A stretch of DNA of 64,000 bases from Pseudotabrizicola algicola (GTDB lineage Bacteria > Pseudomonadota > Alphaproteobacteria > Rhodobacterales > Rhodobacteraceae): assembly GCF_010915705.1 (NCBI RefSeq), contig NZ_JAAIKE010000002.1, forward strand, positions 558,001 to 622,000, given 5' to 3'. The position numbers and the translations under genes were made by a program. The notes under the pieces are model-generated. The model was given only the letters and a program-made list of their open reading frames with translations, was not told the origin of the DNA and made no database searches. This document shows positions 8,525-15,738 of the stretch, piece after piece. Position 1 is the first letter of the stretch, and the number at the start of each line of letters is the position of its first letter.

Positions 8525-9696
8525 GCCTGCAATCTCTTCGCCTTGGCTATGTGCCGCTGACAGATGCAGCCCCCCTGATTGTCGCGCATGAACTGGGATT
8601 TGCCGCCGAAGAAGGGCTGCGTCTCGATCTTGTCCGCGTTCAAAGCTGGGCGCAAAGCCGCGACCTTCTCGGGATGGGCGCCATTGATGCGGCCCATATG
8701 CTGGTGCCGCTGCCGATTGCGCAGACGCTTGGCCTAGGTCCGGCCTATCCGCGCTTTGATCTGGTGATGATGCTGTCGGTTGGCGGTCAGGCCATCGCCA
8801 TCAGTCAGCCCTTGGCGGACGCCATGCGCAGCCAAGGGCATGGCTTTGCCTTTGATGATCCAATTTCGGCGCGAGAGGCGCTGCAGGCGGTTGCGGGCGG
8901 CCAGTTGCGCGTCGGCGTGCCGTTCCCGTTTTCCACGCAGTCCGAACTGGTGCGCCGGTGGCTGGATGGCACCCTTCTGGCCCCCGGGGTGACAATCCAC
9001 ACCGTGCCGCCCCCGCTGATGGCCGATGCCTTGGCGGTGGGCGAGGTTGATGCCTTCTGCGTGGGCGAACCTTGGGCCTCTTACGCGGTGGAGAGAGGAG
9101 TCGGCACACTTTTGCTGGCAGGGCGCTCGATCTGGGCCTCTCCGCCGGAAAAGGCTCTGGTCCTGACGCGCGATTTTGCAGAATCCCGCCCCGACGAAAC
9201 CGGACGCCTGATGCGGTCAGTGTGGCGCGCGTGCCGCTGGCTGGACCGCCCCGACAATCGCGGCACTGCGGCGGAAATCCTCTCGCGGCCCGAATACCTC
9301 AACCTGCCGCCAGAACTGTCCGAGCGGGGACTTTTGGGGCGGCTGCATGTCAGCGCCTCCGGCGAGGTGCGGCACTTCCCCGGCTTCATCCGTTTTCACG
9401 ATGGCGCGGTGAACTTTCCGTGGCGCAGCCTTGCTGCCTTGCTTGCACGAAGGATCGCAGCCGCACATGGGCTGGATCTGACGCGCGCCATGCAACAGGC
9501 GACCGAGTGCTTCCGGACCGACCTGTATCGGCAGCACCTGCGCGATGCAGGCGCAGATTTGCCCGGAGCCTCGGCGCGCATCGAAGGCGCGATGGCGCAT
9601 CCGACAGCAGTAGCCTCGGAAAAAGGGCAGATGATTCTGGCCCCCGATGCCTTTTTCAATGGCGAAACCTTTGACCCTTCGTTCGCACAACGCTGA
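8521..9696 (+). CDS. nasS: NasS, cytoplasmic nitrate/nitrite sensor (NrtA-like)
   Basis: A 391-residue periplasmic-binding-protein-like sensor of the NrtA/CmpA family. It has LGYVPLTDAAPLIVAHELGF at the start and AFCVGEPWASYA in the middle, close to the NrtA encoded just downstream, but it has no signal peptide, which fits the cytoplasmic sensor NasS rather than a transporter subunit. NasS sequesters NasT and releases it on nitrate binding. ATGA overlap with nasT (8521-8524) supports stoichiometric synthesis of the pair. Confidence 0.9.
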   Translation: MSLQSLRLGYVPLTDAAPLIVAHELGFAAEEGLRLDLVRVQSWAQSRDLLGMGAIDAAHMLVPLPIAQTLGLGPAYPRFDLVMMLSVGGQAIAISQPLADAMRSQGHGFAFDDPISAREALQAVAGGQLRVGVPFPFSTQSELVRRWLDGTLLAPGVTIHTVPPPLMADALAVGEVDAFCVGEPWASYAVERGVGTLLLAGRSIWASPPEKALVLTRDFAESRPDETGRLMRSVWRACRWLDRPDNRGTAAEILSRPEYLNLPPELSERGLLGRLHVSASGEVRHFPGFIRFHDGAVNFPWRSLAALLARRIAAAHGLDLTRAMQQATECFRTDLYRQHLRDAGADLPGASARIEGAMAHPTAVASEKGQMILAPDAFFNGETFDPSFAQR

Positions 9697-9805
9697 AGAA
9701 TCAGGCGATGGTCGCATTGGTGGCGCAAATGAAATGCTGCGAGCGCAAAATGAACCCGATGCACTTGACCAAGAAGAGGGTCGTGACGCAGTCTTGAGGA
9801 AGAGA

Positions 9806-9851
9806 AAAAGCAATGGCGCTTTTGATCTGCCTGTTTCCCGCAAAGATGCGG
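9806..9851 (+). promoter_or_regulatory. tandem hexaloop hairpins, predicted NasT (ANTAR) RNA target
   Basis: Hairpin P1: arm AAAAGC (9806-9811), loop AATGGC (9812-9817), arm GCTTTT (9818-9823), six perfect pairs. A 14-nt linker follows. Hairpin P2: CCGC (9838-9841), loop AAAGAT (9842-9847), GCGG (9848-9851). Both loops are six bases with A at position 1 and G at position 4, the feature known for ANTAR targets. It lies in the leader of the nrtA-nirB-nasA genes, right after nasTS. Pairing is seen directly; function is inferred. Confidence 0.72.
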
Positions 9852-9871
9852 TCCCCCCAAAATGGCAACGC

Positions 9872-9920
9872 CGCCACCCATCCTGCCTTGTTTCATGGGC
9901 GGTGATCGAGGTGGCCTTTT
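9872..9920 (+). terminator. candidate attenuator hairpins before nrtA
   Basis: Positions 9872-9881 pair with 9895-9904 (nine pairs and one A-C mismatch, 13-nt loop). An alternative pairing is GCCACC 9873-9878 with GGTGGC 9910-9915, followed by CTTTTG. The two pairings share bases and cannot coexist. They lie downstream of the ANTAR-type hairpins, where the NasT-controlled terminator should be. The T-run is short, so the assignment is tentative. Confidence 0.35.
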
Positions 9921-9981
9921 GCCGTTCAGCCCGAGCCCGCCGCACGAATGCCGGCGCGGCCTTTGCCAGAGGACACGCCAA

Positions 9982-11271
9982 ATGACAGTCTCCACGCCCA
10001 ACCGCCGCCATTTCCTGAAATCCGCAGCCGGTGTCGCCGCGACCATCGCCGGCGCACGCCTTGCCCTGCCCGGTGGGGCCTGGGCTTCAACCGCGACGCC
10101 CGAAGTGACAGGCTGCACGCTGGGCTACATCGCCCTGACCGATTCCGCCCCGCTGATCATTGCCCTGGAAAAGGGCTTGTTCGCCAAGCATGGCCTGCCC
10201 GACGTAAAGGTGGAAAAGCAGGCGAGCTGGGGCGCGACCCGCGACAACATGGCGCTTGGTGCGGCGGCAGGCGGCATTGATGGCGGCCATATCCTGCGCC
10301 CCAAAGTGCATCTTTATTCCACCGGCAAGGTTATGCAGAACAACCAACCGCTGCCGATGTATACGCTCTTGAACCTCAACGAGGATGCGCAGGCGATTTC
10401 CGTTTCGCAAGCCTATGCGGAAAGCGGTGTGGGTCTGGACAGTGCGCCGCTGCGCGAGGTTTTCGCCGCAAAACGTGTCGCGGGGGCCGAGATTCCGGTC
10501 GCGATGACCTTTCCGGGCGGCACCCATGATCTGTGGATGCGCTATTGGCTGGCCGCAGGCGGGATCGACCCGACCAAGGACGTCGACCTGATCGTGGTGC
10601 CCCCGCCGCAGATGGTGGCCAACATGAAGGTCGGCAACATGGAGGCCTTCTGCGTCGGCGAGCCGTGGAACGAACAGCTTGTCAATCAGGGCATCGGATT
10701 CACCGCCACGACCACGGGGGAGATCTGGGCAAATCATCCCGAAAAAATCCTGGGCATGCGCGCCGAATGGGTGGACGCCAACCCGAATGCGACCGTCGCG
10801 CTGATGATGGCCGTGATGGAGGCGCAGATGTGGTGCGACGATGCCGCCAACAAAGACGAGATGGCCGCGATCATCAGCCGCCGCCAATGGTATAACGTGC
10901 CGGTCGCCGATATCGTCACCCGCCTGAAGGGCGAGATCAACTATGGCAACGGGCGGCAGGAGAGCCGGACCGATCTTGCGATGAAGTTCTGGCGGGATGG
11001 TGCGACCTCTTATCCGTGGAAGTCGCTGGACGCGTGGTTCATCACCGAAAACAAGCGTTGGGGCACGCTGCCCGGCGATCTGGACACCAAGGCGCTGGTC
11101 GACGGCACCAACCGTTCTGACCTGTGGTTGCAGGCGGCAGCCGGGCTGGGGATCGACACCAGCAAGTTCGGCGACAGCCGCGGCGTGGAAACGTTCTTTG
11201 ACGGCAAGACTTTCGACCCCGCCAATCCGGATGCCTATCTCGACAGCCAGTCGATCAAGGCGATGGTGTAA
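9982..11271 (+). CDS. nrtA: nitrate ABC transporter substrate-binding protein
   Basis: A 429-residue exported binding protein of the NrtA/CmpA family. The N-terminus has a Tat signal (NRRHFLKSAAG, then a hydrophobic stretch ending near GGAWAS), so it is folded before export. The mature part begins like NasS (LGYIALTDSAPLIIALEKG) and has AFCVGEPWNEQ in the binding lobe. Start ATG 9982 follows AGAGGA; the frame is open further upstream but that part would run through the leader hairpin region. It captures nitrate (and perhaps nitrite) for NrtBC. Confidence 0.93.
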   Translation: MTVSTPNRRHFLKSAAGVAATIAGARLALPGGAWASTATPEVTGCTLGYIALTDSAPLIIALEKGLFAKHGLPDVKVEKQASWGATRDNMALGAAAGGIDGGHILRPKVHLYSTGKVMQNNQPLPMYTLLNLNEDAQAISVSQAYAESGVGLDSAPLREVFAAKRVAGAEIPVAMTFPGGTHDLWMRYWLAAGGIDPTKDVDLIVVPPPQMVANMKVGNMEAFCVGEPWNEQLVNQGIGFTATTTGEIWANHPEKILGMRAEWVDANPNATVALMMAVMEAQMWCDDAANKDEMAAIISRRQWYNVPVADIVTRLKGEINYGNGRQESRTDLAMKFWRDGATSYPWKSLDAWFITENKRWGTLPGDLDTKALVDGTNRSDLWLQAAAGLGIDTSKFGDSRGVETFFDGKTFDPANPDAYLDSQSIKAMV

Positions 11272-11276
11272 GGGGG

Positions 11277-12167
11277 ATGGCCATGTCTGTCGTCGCCCTG
11301 AAATCCCGCCCGGCGGAATCGCCGAAGCCAGAGGCCAAGGTCATGGCCTTGCCCGCGCCGCCAAAGTCCCGACTTGCGATCCGCCGCATTCTTTCAGACA
11401 TCGCCGGGCGCGTATTGCCGCCCGCAGTGGTTCTGGTGGTCTTGCTGGCCATATGGCAGGTGGCCTTTTCCGGGCAAACTTCGGGTCTGCCTACCCCCTC
11501 AACTGTCTGGACAGAGAGCGCAGACCTTATCCTCGACCCGTTCTATGTCTACGGGACCCAAGACATAGGGCTCGGCTGGCGGGTGCTTACCTCGCTGGAG
11601 CGGGTGGCCTACGGCTTTGGCCTCGCCGCCGTGGTGGGGGTGCTGGTGGGGGCGATCCTTGGACAGTCGGCGCTGATGATGCGCGGCTTCGACCCTATCT
11701 TTCAGGTCTTGCGCACCGTTCCGCCGCTGGCATGGCTTCCCATCAGCCTCGCCGCCTTCATGGACAGCCGCCCGAGCGCCATTTTCGTGATCTTCATCAC
11801 GGCGATATGGCCCATCATCATCAACACCGCCGCCGGAGTGCGCGCCATTCCGCAAGACTATCGCAACGTGGCCGCCGTGCTGCGGCTGAACCAGATCGAA
11901 TTCTTCTGGAAGATCATGGTCCCCTCTGCTGCGCCCTACATCTTCTCGGGCCTGCGCATCGGAGTTGGCCTTTCGTGGCTGGCCATTGTGGCGGCCGAGA
12001 TGCTGACTGGCGGTGTCGGGATCGGCTTCTTCATCTGGGATGCGTGGAATTCTTCAAGACTGACCGACATCATCGTCGCACTGGTCTATATCGGGATCAC
12101 CGGCTTTGTGCTGGATCGTCTCGTGGGCTGGATCGGCACCGTCGTTTCACGGGGAACAGCGACATGA
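11277..12167 (+). CDS. nrtB: nitrate ABC transporter permease
   Basis: A 296-residue inner-membrane permease of the NrtB/SsuC type with about six membrane segments. A cytoplasmic N-terminal tail of about 45 residues precedes the first helix (PPAVVLVVLLAIWQVAF). The EAA-like loop that contacts the ATPase is near residues 195-215 (AVLRLNQIEFFWKIMVPSA). It starts 5 bp after nrtA; ATG 11283 is a second possible start. Its stop overlaps the ATPase start by 4 bp. Confidence 0.93.
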   Translation: MAMSVVALKSRPAESPKPEAKVMALPAPPKSRLAIRRILSDIAGRVLPPAVVLVVLLAIWQVAFSGQTSGLPTPSTVWTESADLILDPFYVYGTQDIGLGWRVLTSLERVAYGFGLAAVVGVLVGAILGQSALMMRGFDPIFQVLRTVPPLAWLPISLAAFMDSRPSAIFVIFITAIWPIIINTAAGVRAIPQDYRNVAAVLRLNQIEFFWKIMVPSAAPYIFSGLRIGVGLSWLAIVAAEMLTGGVGIGFFIWDAWNSSRLTDIIVALVYIGITGFVLDRLVGWIGTVVSRGTAT

Positions 12168-12973
12168 CTTCAACATCTGCAAAATACCTGCACATCGACC
12201 GTGTCTGCAAATCCTTCACCAACGGATCAAAGGTCACCGACGTTCTGTCCGACATCCGCCTGACCATCGACAAGGGCGAATTCGTCTCGATCATCGGCCA
12301 TTCCGGCTGCGGCAAGTCCACACTTCTGAACCTGATCGCCGGACTTACCGATGTGACCACCGGCGCCCTGAAACTGGAGGGACGCGAGGTGAACGCGCCG
12401 GGGCCAGAGCGGGCAGTGGTGTTCCAGAACCACAGTCTACTGCCGTGGCTGACGGTGTATGACAACGTGAAACTGGCGGTGAACAAGGTGTTTTCCGCCA
12501 CCAAAACCCGCGCAGAGCGGCATGACTGGATCTTGCACAATCTCGATCTGGTGCAGATGACCCATGCCGCCGACAAGCGGCCCGGCGAAATCTCGGGCGG
12601 GATGCGGCAGCGTGTGGGCATTGCCCGCGCTTTGTCGATGGAGCCGAAAGTGCTGTTGCTGGACGAACCCTTCGGCGCACTGGATGCGCTGACACGGGCG
12701 CATTTGCAGGATGCTGTGATGGATATCCACGCCCGTCTTGGCAATACGATGATCATGATCACGCATGATGTCGATGAGGCGGTCCTGTTGGCCGACCGCA
12801 TCGTGATGATGACCAACGGTCCGGCGGCTACGATCGGTGAAGTGCTGGATGTCGCCATCCCCCGCCCGCGTGATCGCATCGCACTTGCCAGCCACCCCGA
12901 TTATGTCCGCGCCCGCGAAGCGGTGCTGCGCTTCCTTTATGAACGTCACCGCTTTGTAGAAGCGGCGGAGTAA
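12164..12973 (+). CDS. nrtC: nitrate ABC transporter ATP-binding protein
   Basis: A 269-residue ABC ATPase with Walker A GHSGCGKST, signature SGGMRQR, Walker B VLLLDEP and the switch histidine in MIMITHDVDEA. It has the length of NrtD, and lacks the extra NrtA-like C-terminal domain of cyanobacterial NrtC; nrtC is used here only as the third gene of the transporter. The frame is open from 10997 but that part is antisense-type shadow of nrtA and nrtB; the real start is ATG 12164 in an ATGA overlap with nrtB. Confidence 0.92.
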   Translation: MTSTSAKYLHIDRVCKSFTNGSKVTDVLSDIRLTIDKGEFVSIIGHSGCGKSTLLNLIAGLTDVTTGALKLEGREVNAPGPERAVVFQNHSLLPWLTVYDNVKLAVNKVFSATKTRAERHDWILHNLDLVQMTHAADKRPGEISGGMRQRVGIARALSMEPKVLLLDEPFGALDALTRAHLQDAVMDIHARLGNTMIMITHDVDEAVLLADRIVMMTNGPAATIGEVLDVAIPRPRDRIALASHPDYVRAREAVLRFLYERHRFVEAAE

Positions 12974-12979
12974 ACCGAC

Positions 12980-15406
12980 ATGAAACAGAAACTTGTGGTG
13001 ATCGGCGCGGGCATGGCCTCGGGCCGGATGCTGGAGCATTTGTTCGAGGCCGGGGGCAACTTTGACGTGACCCTGTTCAACGCCGAACCGCGGGGCAATT
13101 ACAACCGCCTGATGCTTTCTCCCGTGCTCTCGGGTGAAAAGACCTACGAACAGATCGTGACGCATGACGCGGACTGGTATGAAGCGCACAGCGTCGATTG
13201 CCGTTTTGGCGAGCCGGTGGTGAAGATCGACCGTGAAAACCGCATCGTGTATTCAAATGCCGGTGGTGCGCCCTATGACGCTCTGGTGATTGCAACCGGG
13301 TCGGCCCCGTTCATCATTCCGGTCCCCGGAAAGGACCTGCCCGGCGTCTGCACCTACCGCGATCTGGAAGACACCAACGCCATGATCGCCGCATCCGCGC
13401 CGGGAACCAAGGCCGTGGTGATCGGCGGCGGGTTGTTGGGGCTGGAAGCCGCAGCAGGCATGGCCGCGCGCGGGGCCGAGGTGACAGTCATTCACCTGAT
13501 GGGTCATCTGATGGAACGGCAGCTAGACCCGGCTGCGGGGTATCTGCTGCAAAAGGACCTCGAACAGCGTGGCATCAAGGTGCATTGCAAGGGCGCAACC
13601 AAGGCCATTCTGGGCGAGGGACGGGTAGAGGCGGTGCTGCTGGAAGACGGCACCGTTTATCCGGCCGATCTGGTGTGTATGGCGGTCGGCATCCGGCCAG
13701 AAGTGCGGCTGGCGACAGACGCGCATCTGGAGGTGGGGCGCGGTATCACCGTGGATGACCAGATGCGCACGTCAGACCCGTCGATCTTTGCCTTGGGCGA
13801 ATGTGTAGAGCACAACGGCCAGCTTTTCGGCCTTGTCGCGCCGCTTTACGATCAGGCCAAGGTGCTTGCGGCAACCCTTCTGGAACAGGAAGCGGCTTTC
13901 CAGCCAGTGCAAACCGCAACCAAGCTGAAAGTTACAGGGGTTGATCTGTTCAGCGCCGGTGACTTTGCCGATGCGCTAGGGCGCGAGGATATCGTGTTCC
14001 GTGATCCGGGGCGGGGGATTTACAAGCGGCTCGTGCTGGAAGGCAACCAGTTGATGGGCGCGGTGATGTATGGCGATACCGCAGACGGGTCCTGGTTCTT
14101 TGACCTGATCAAACAGCGCAAGGATGTTTCCGATCTGCGAGACACCCTGATCTTTGGCCCTGCCTTTTCGGGGGGGGCTTCGGCAAACCCTTTGGCAGCC
14201 GTTGCAGCCTTGCCGCCTGAGGCAGAAATCTGCGGCTGCAACGGCGTGTGCAAGGGCAAGATCGTGACCGCCATCGAAGCGGGGGCAACCACCTTGGACG
14301 CGGTGCGCAGCACCACCAAGGCAAGCGCCAGTTGCGGCACCTGCACCGGACTGGTCGAGCAGGTCATGGCCCTGACCCTTGGCGACGGCTTTAGCGCCAA
14401 TGCAAATCCGCCGATGTGCAAATGCACCGACCATACGCATGAGGACGTGCGCCGCCTTATCAAGTCACTGGGGCTGAAATCCATCCCTGCCGTGATGCAG
14501 GAACTTGGCTGGCGCACGGTCGGGGGCTGCGCGAGTTGCCGCCCTGCGCTGAACTATTACCTGATCGCCGACTGGCCGACAGAATACCGTGATGATCGCC
14601 AGTCGCGTTTTGTGAACGAGCGCAATCACGGCAACATCCAGAAAGACGGCACCTATTCGGTTGTGCCGCGCATGTGGGGAGGCGTGACGACCCCGGCAGA
14701 GCTTCGCGCCATCGCCGATGCCGCTGACCGATATGCAGTGCCGATGGTCAAGGTGACCGGCGGCCAGCGGATCGACCTTCTGGGCGTCAAGAAAGAAGAC
14801 CTGCCCGCGATCTGGGCCGACCTGAACGCCGCCGGCATGGTCAGCGGCCATGCCTATGCCAAGGGTTTGCGCACGGTGAAGACCTGCGTCGGGTCAGAGT
14901 TCTGCCGCTTCGGAACGCAAGATAGCACTGGCCTCGGGATCAAGCTGGAGAAGCTGCTTTGGGGATCATGGACCCCGGCAAAGGTCAAACTGGGCGTGTC
15001 AGGCTGCCCCAGAAACTGCGCCGAAGCCACCTGCAAGGACATCGGCGTCGTCTGTGTGGACAGCGGATACGAGATCAGCGTCGCAGGGGCTGCAGGCATG
15101 GACGTGCGGGAAACAGAATTCCTGTGCAAGGTCACGACAGAAGCCGAGGTGATGGAGGTGATCGCCGCCTTCACCCAGCTTTACCGCGAGAACGCCCGCT
15201 ATCTGCACCGCATCTACAAATGGGTGGCCAAGGTGAGCCTGGACTGGTGCCGCGCGCAGGTCGAAGACCCTGTCACCCGCCGTGCGCTGTATGATCGGTT
15301 CATGCTGTCGCAATCGGTTTATCAGACCGACCCTTGGGCCGAACTTGCCGCAAAACCTGCCGACTGGGCCCCTGTGGCCGATCTGACGCTGAGGGCTGCC
15401 GAATGA
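12980..15406 (+). CDS. nirB: assimilatory nitrite reductase large subunit
   Basis: An 808-residue NAD(P)H-dependent sirohaem nitrite reductase subunit. Domains in order: FAD/NAD-binding oxidoreductase (about 1-400, starting VVIGAGMASGRML), a BFD-like [2Fe-2S] domain (CGCNGVCKGKI, then SCGTCTG, about 417-460), and the sirohaem/[4Fe-4S] domain (about 540-808) with CVGSEFCRFG and GCPRNCAEATCKDIG as ligand motifs. It makes ammonium from nitrite in the cytoplasm. It starts 6 bp after nrtC and overlaps nirD by 4 bp. Confidence 0.95.
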   Translation: MKQKLVVIGAGMASGRMLEHLFEAGGNFDVTLFNAEPRGNYNRLMLSPVLSGEKTYEQIVTHDADWYEAHSVDCRFGEPVVKIDRENRIVYSNAGGAPYDALVIATGSAPFIIPVPGKDLPGVCTYRDLEDTNAMIAASAPGTKAVVIGGGLLGLEAAAGMAARGAEVTVIHLMGHLMERQLDPAAGYLLQKDLEQRGIKVHCKGATKAILGEGRVEAVLLEDGTVYPADLVCMAVGIRPEVRLATDAHLEVGRGITVDDQMRTSDPSIFALGECVEHNGQLFGLVAPLYDQAKVLAATLLEQEAAFQPVQTATKLKVTGVDLFSAGDFADALGREDIVFRDPGRGIYKRLVLEGNQLMGAVMYGDTADGSWFFDLIKQRKDVSDLRDTLIFGPAFSGGASANPLAAVAALPPEAEICGCNGVCKGKIVTAIEAGATTLDAVRSTTKASASCGTCTGLVEQVMALTLGDGFSANANPPMCKCTDHTHEDVRRLIKSLGLKSIPAVMQELGWRTVGGCASCRPALNYYLIADWPTEYRDDRQSRFVNERNHGNIQKDGTYSVVPRMWGGVTTPAELRAIADAADRYAVPMVKVTGGQRIDLLGVKKEDLPAIWADLNAAGMVSGHAYAKGLRTVKTCVGSEFCRFGTQDSTGLGIKLEKLLWGSWTPAKVKLGVSGCPRNCAEATCKDIGVVCVDSGYEISVAGAAGMDVRETEFLCKVTTEAEVMEVIAAFTQLYRENARYLHRIYKWVAKVSLDWCRAQVEDPVTRRALYDRFMLSQSVYQTDPWAELAAKPADWAPVADLTLRAAE

Positions 15407-15738
15407 CGCAGTTTATCGACATCGCCGCCCTTGACGACATTCCACGGCAGGGCGCGCGGGTGGTCAAGACGCCGGCTGGCTGCATCGCCATCTTCCGGAC
15501 CGGCGATGACCAGATTTTCGCGCTTGACGACCGCTGTCCGCATAAGGGCGGCCCCCTTTCGGAAGGGATCGTGCATGGTGCGCAGGTCACCTGTCCGCTG
15601 CATGCTTGGGTGTTCGATCTGAATACAGGGCTTGCGCAGGGCGCCGATGAGGGAGAGGTGCGGACCTATGCCGTGCGGCTGGAGGCGGGACGCGTTCTGC
15701 TCGATGCCGGGTTTCTGGCCCGCAGGTCTGCGGCATGA
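15403..15738 (+). CDS. nirD: nitrite reductase small subunit (Rieske-type)
   Basis: A 111-residue Rieske-fold protein. The two cluster loops are CPHKGGPL and CPLHAW, with both Cys-His pairs intact, so it probably binds a [2Fe-2S] cluster, unlike some enterobacterial NirD proteins that lack these ligands. It partners NirB. ATGA overlaps join it to nirB upstream and nasA downstream. Confidence 0.93.
   Translation: MTQFIDIAALDDIPRQGARVVKTPAGCIAIFRTGDDQIFALDDRCPHKGGPLSEGIVHGAQVTCPLHAWVFDLNTGLAQGADEGEVRTYAVRLEAGRVLLDAGFLARRSAA

Noticed and set aside
10997-12163. N-terminal extension of the nitrate transporter ATPase
   Set aside because: The extension is an out-of-frame reading of nrtA and nrtB; the ATPase begins at 12164 with a coupled start.
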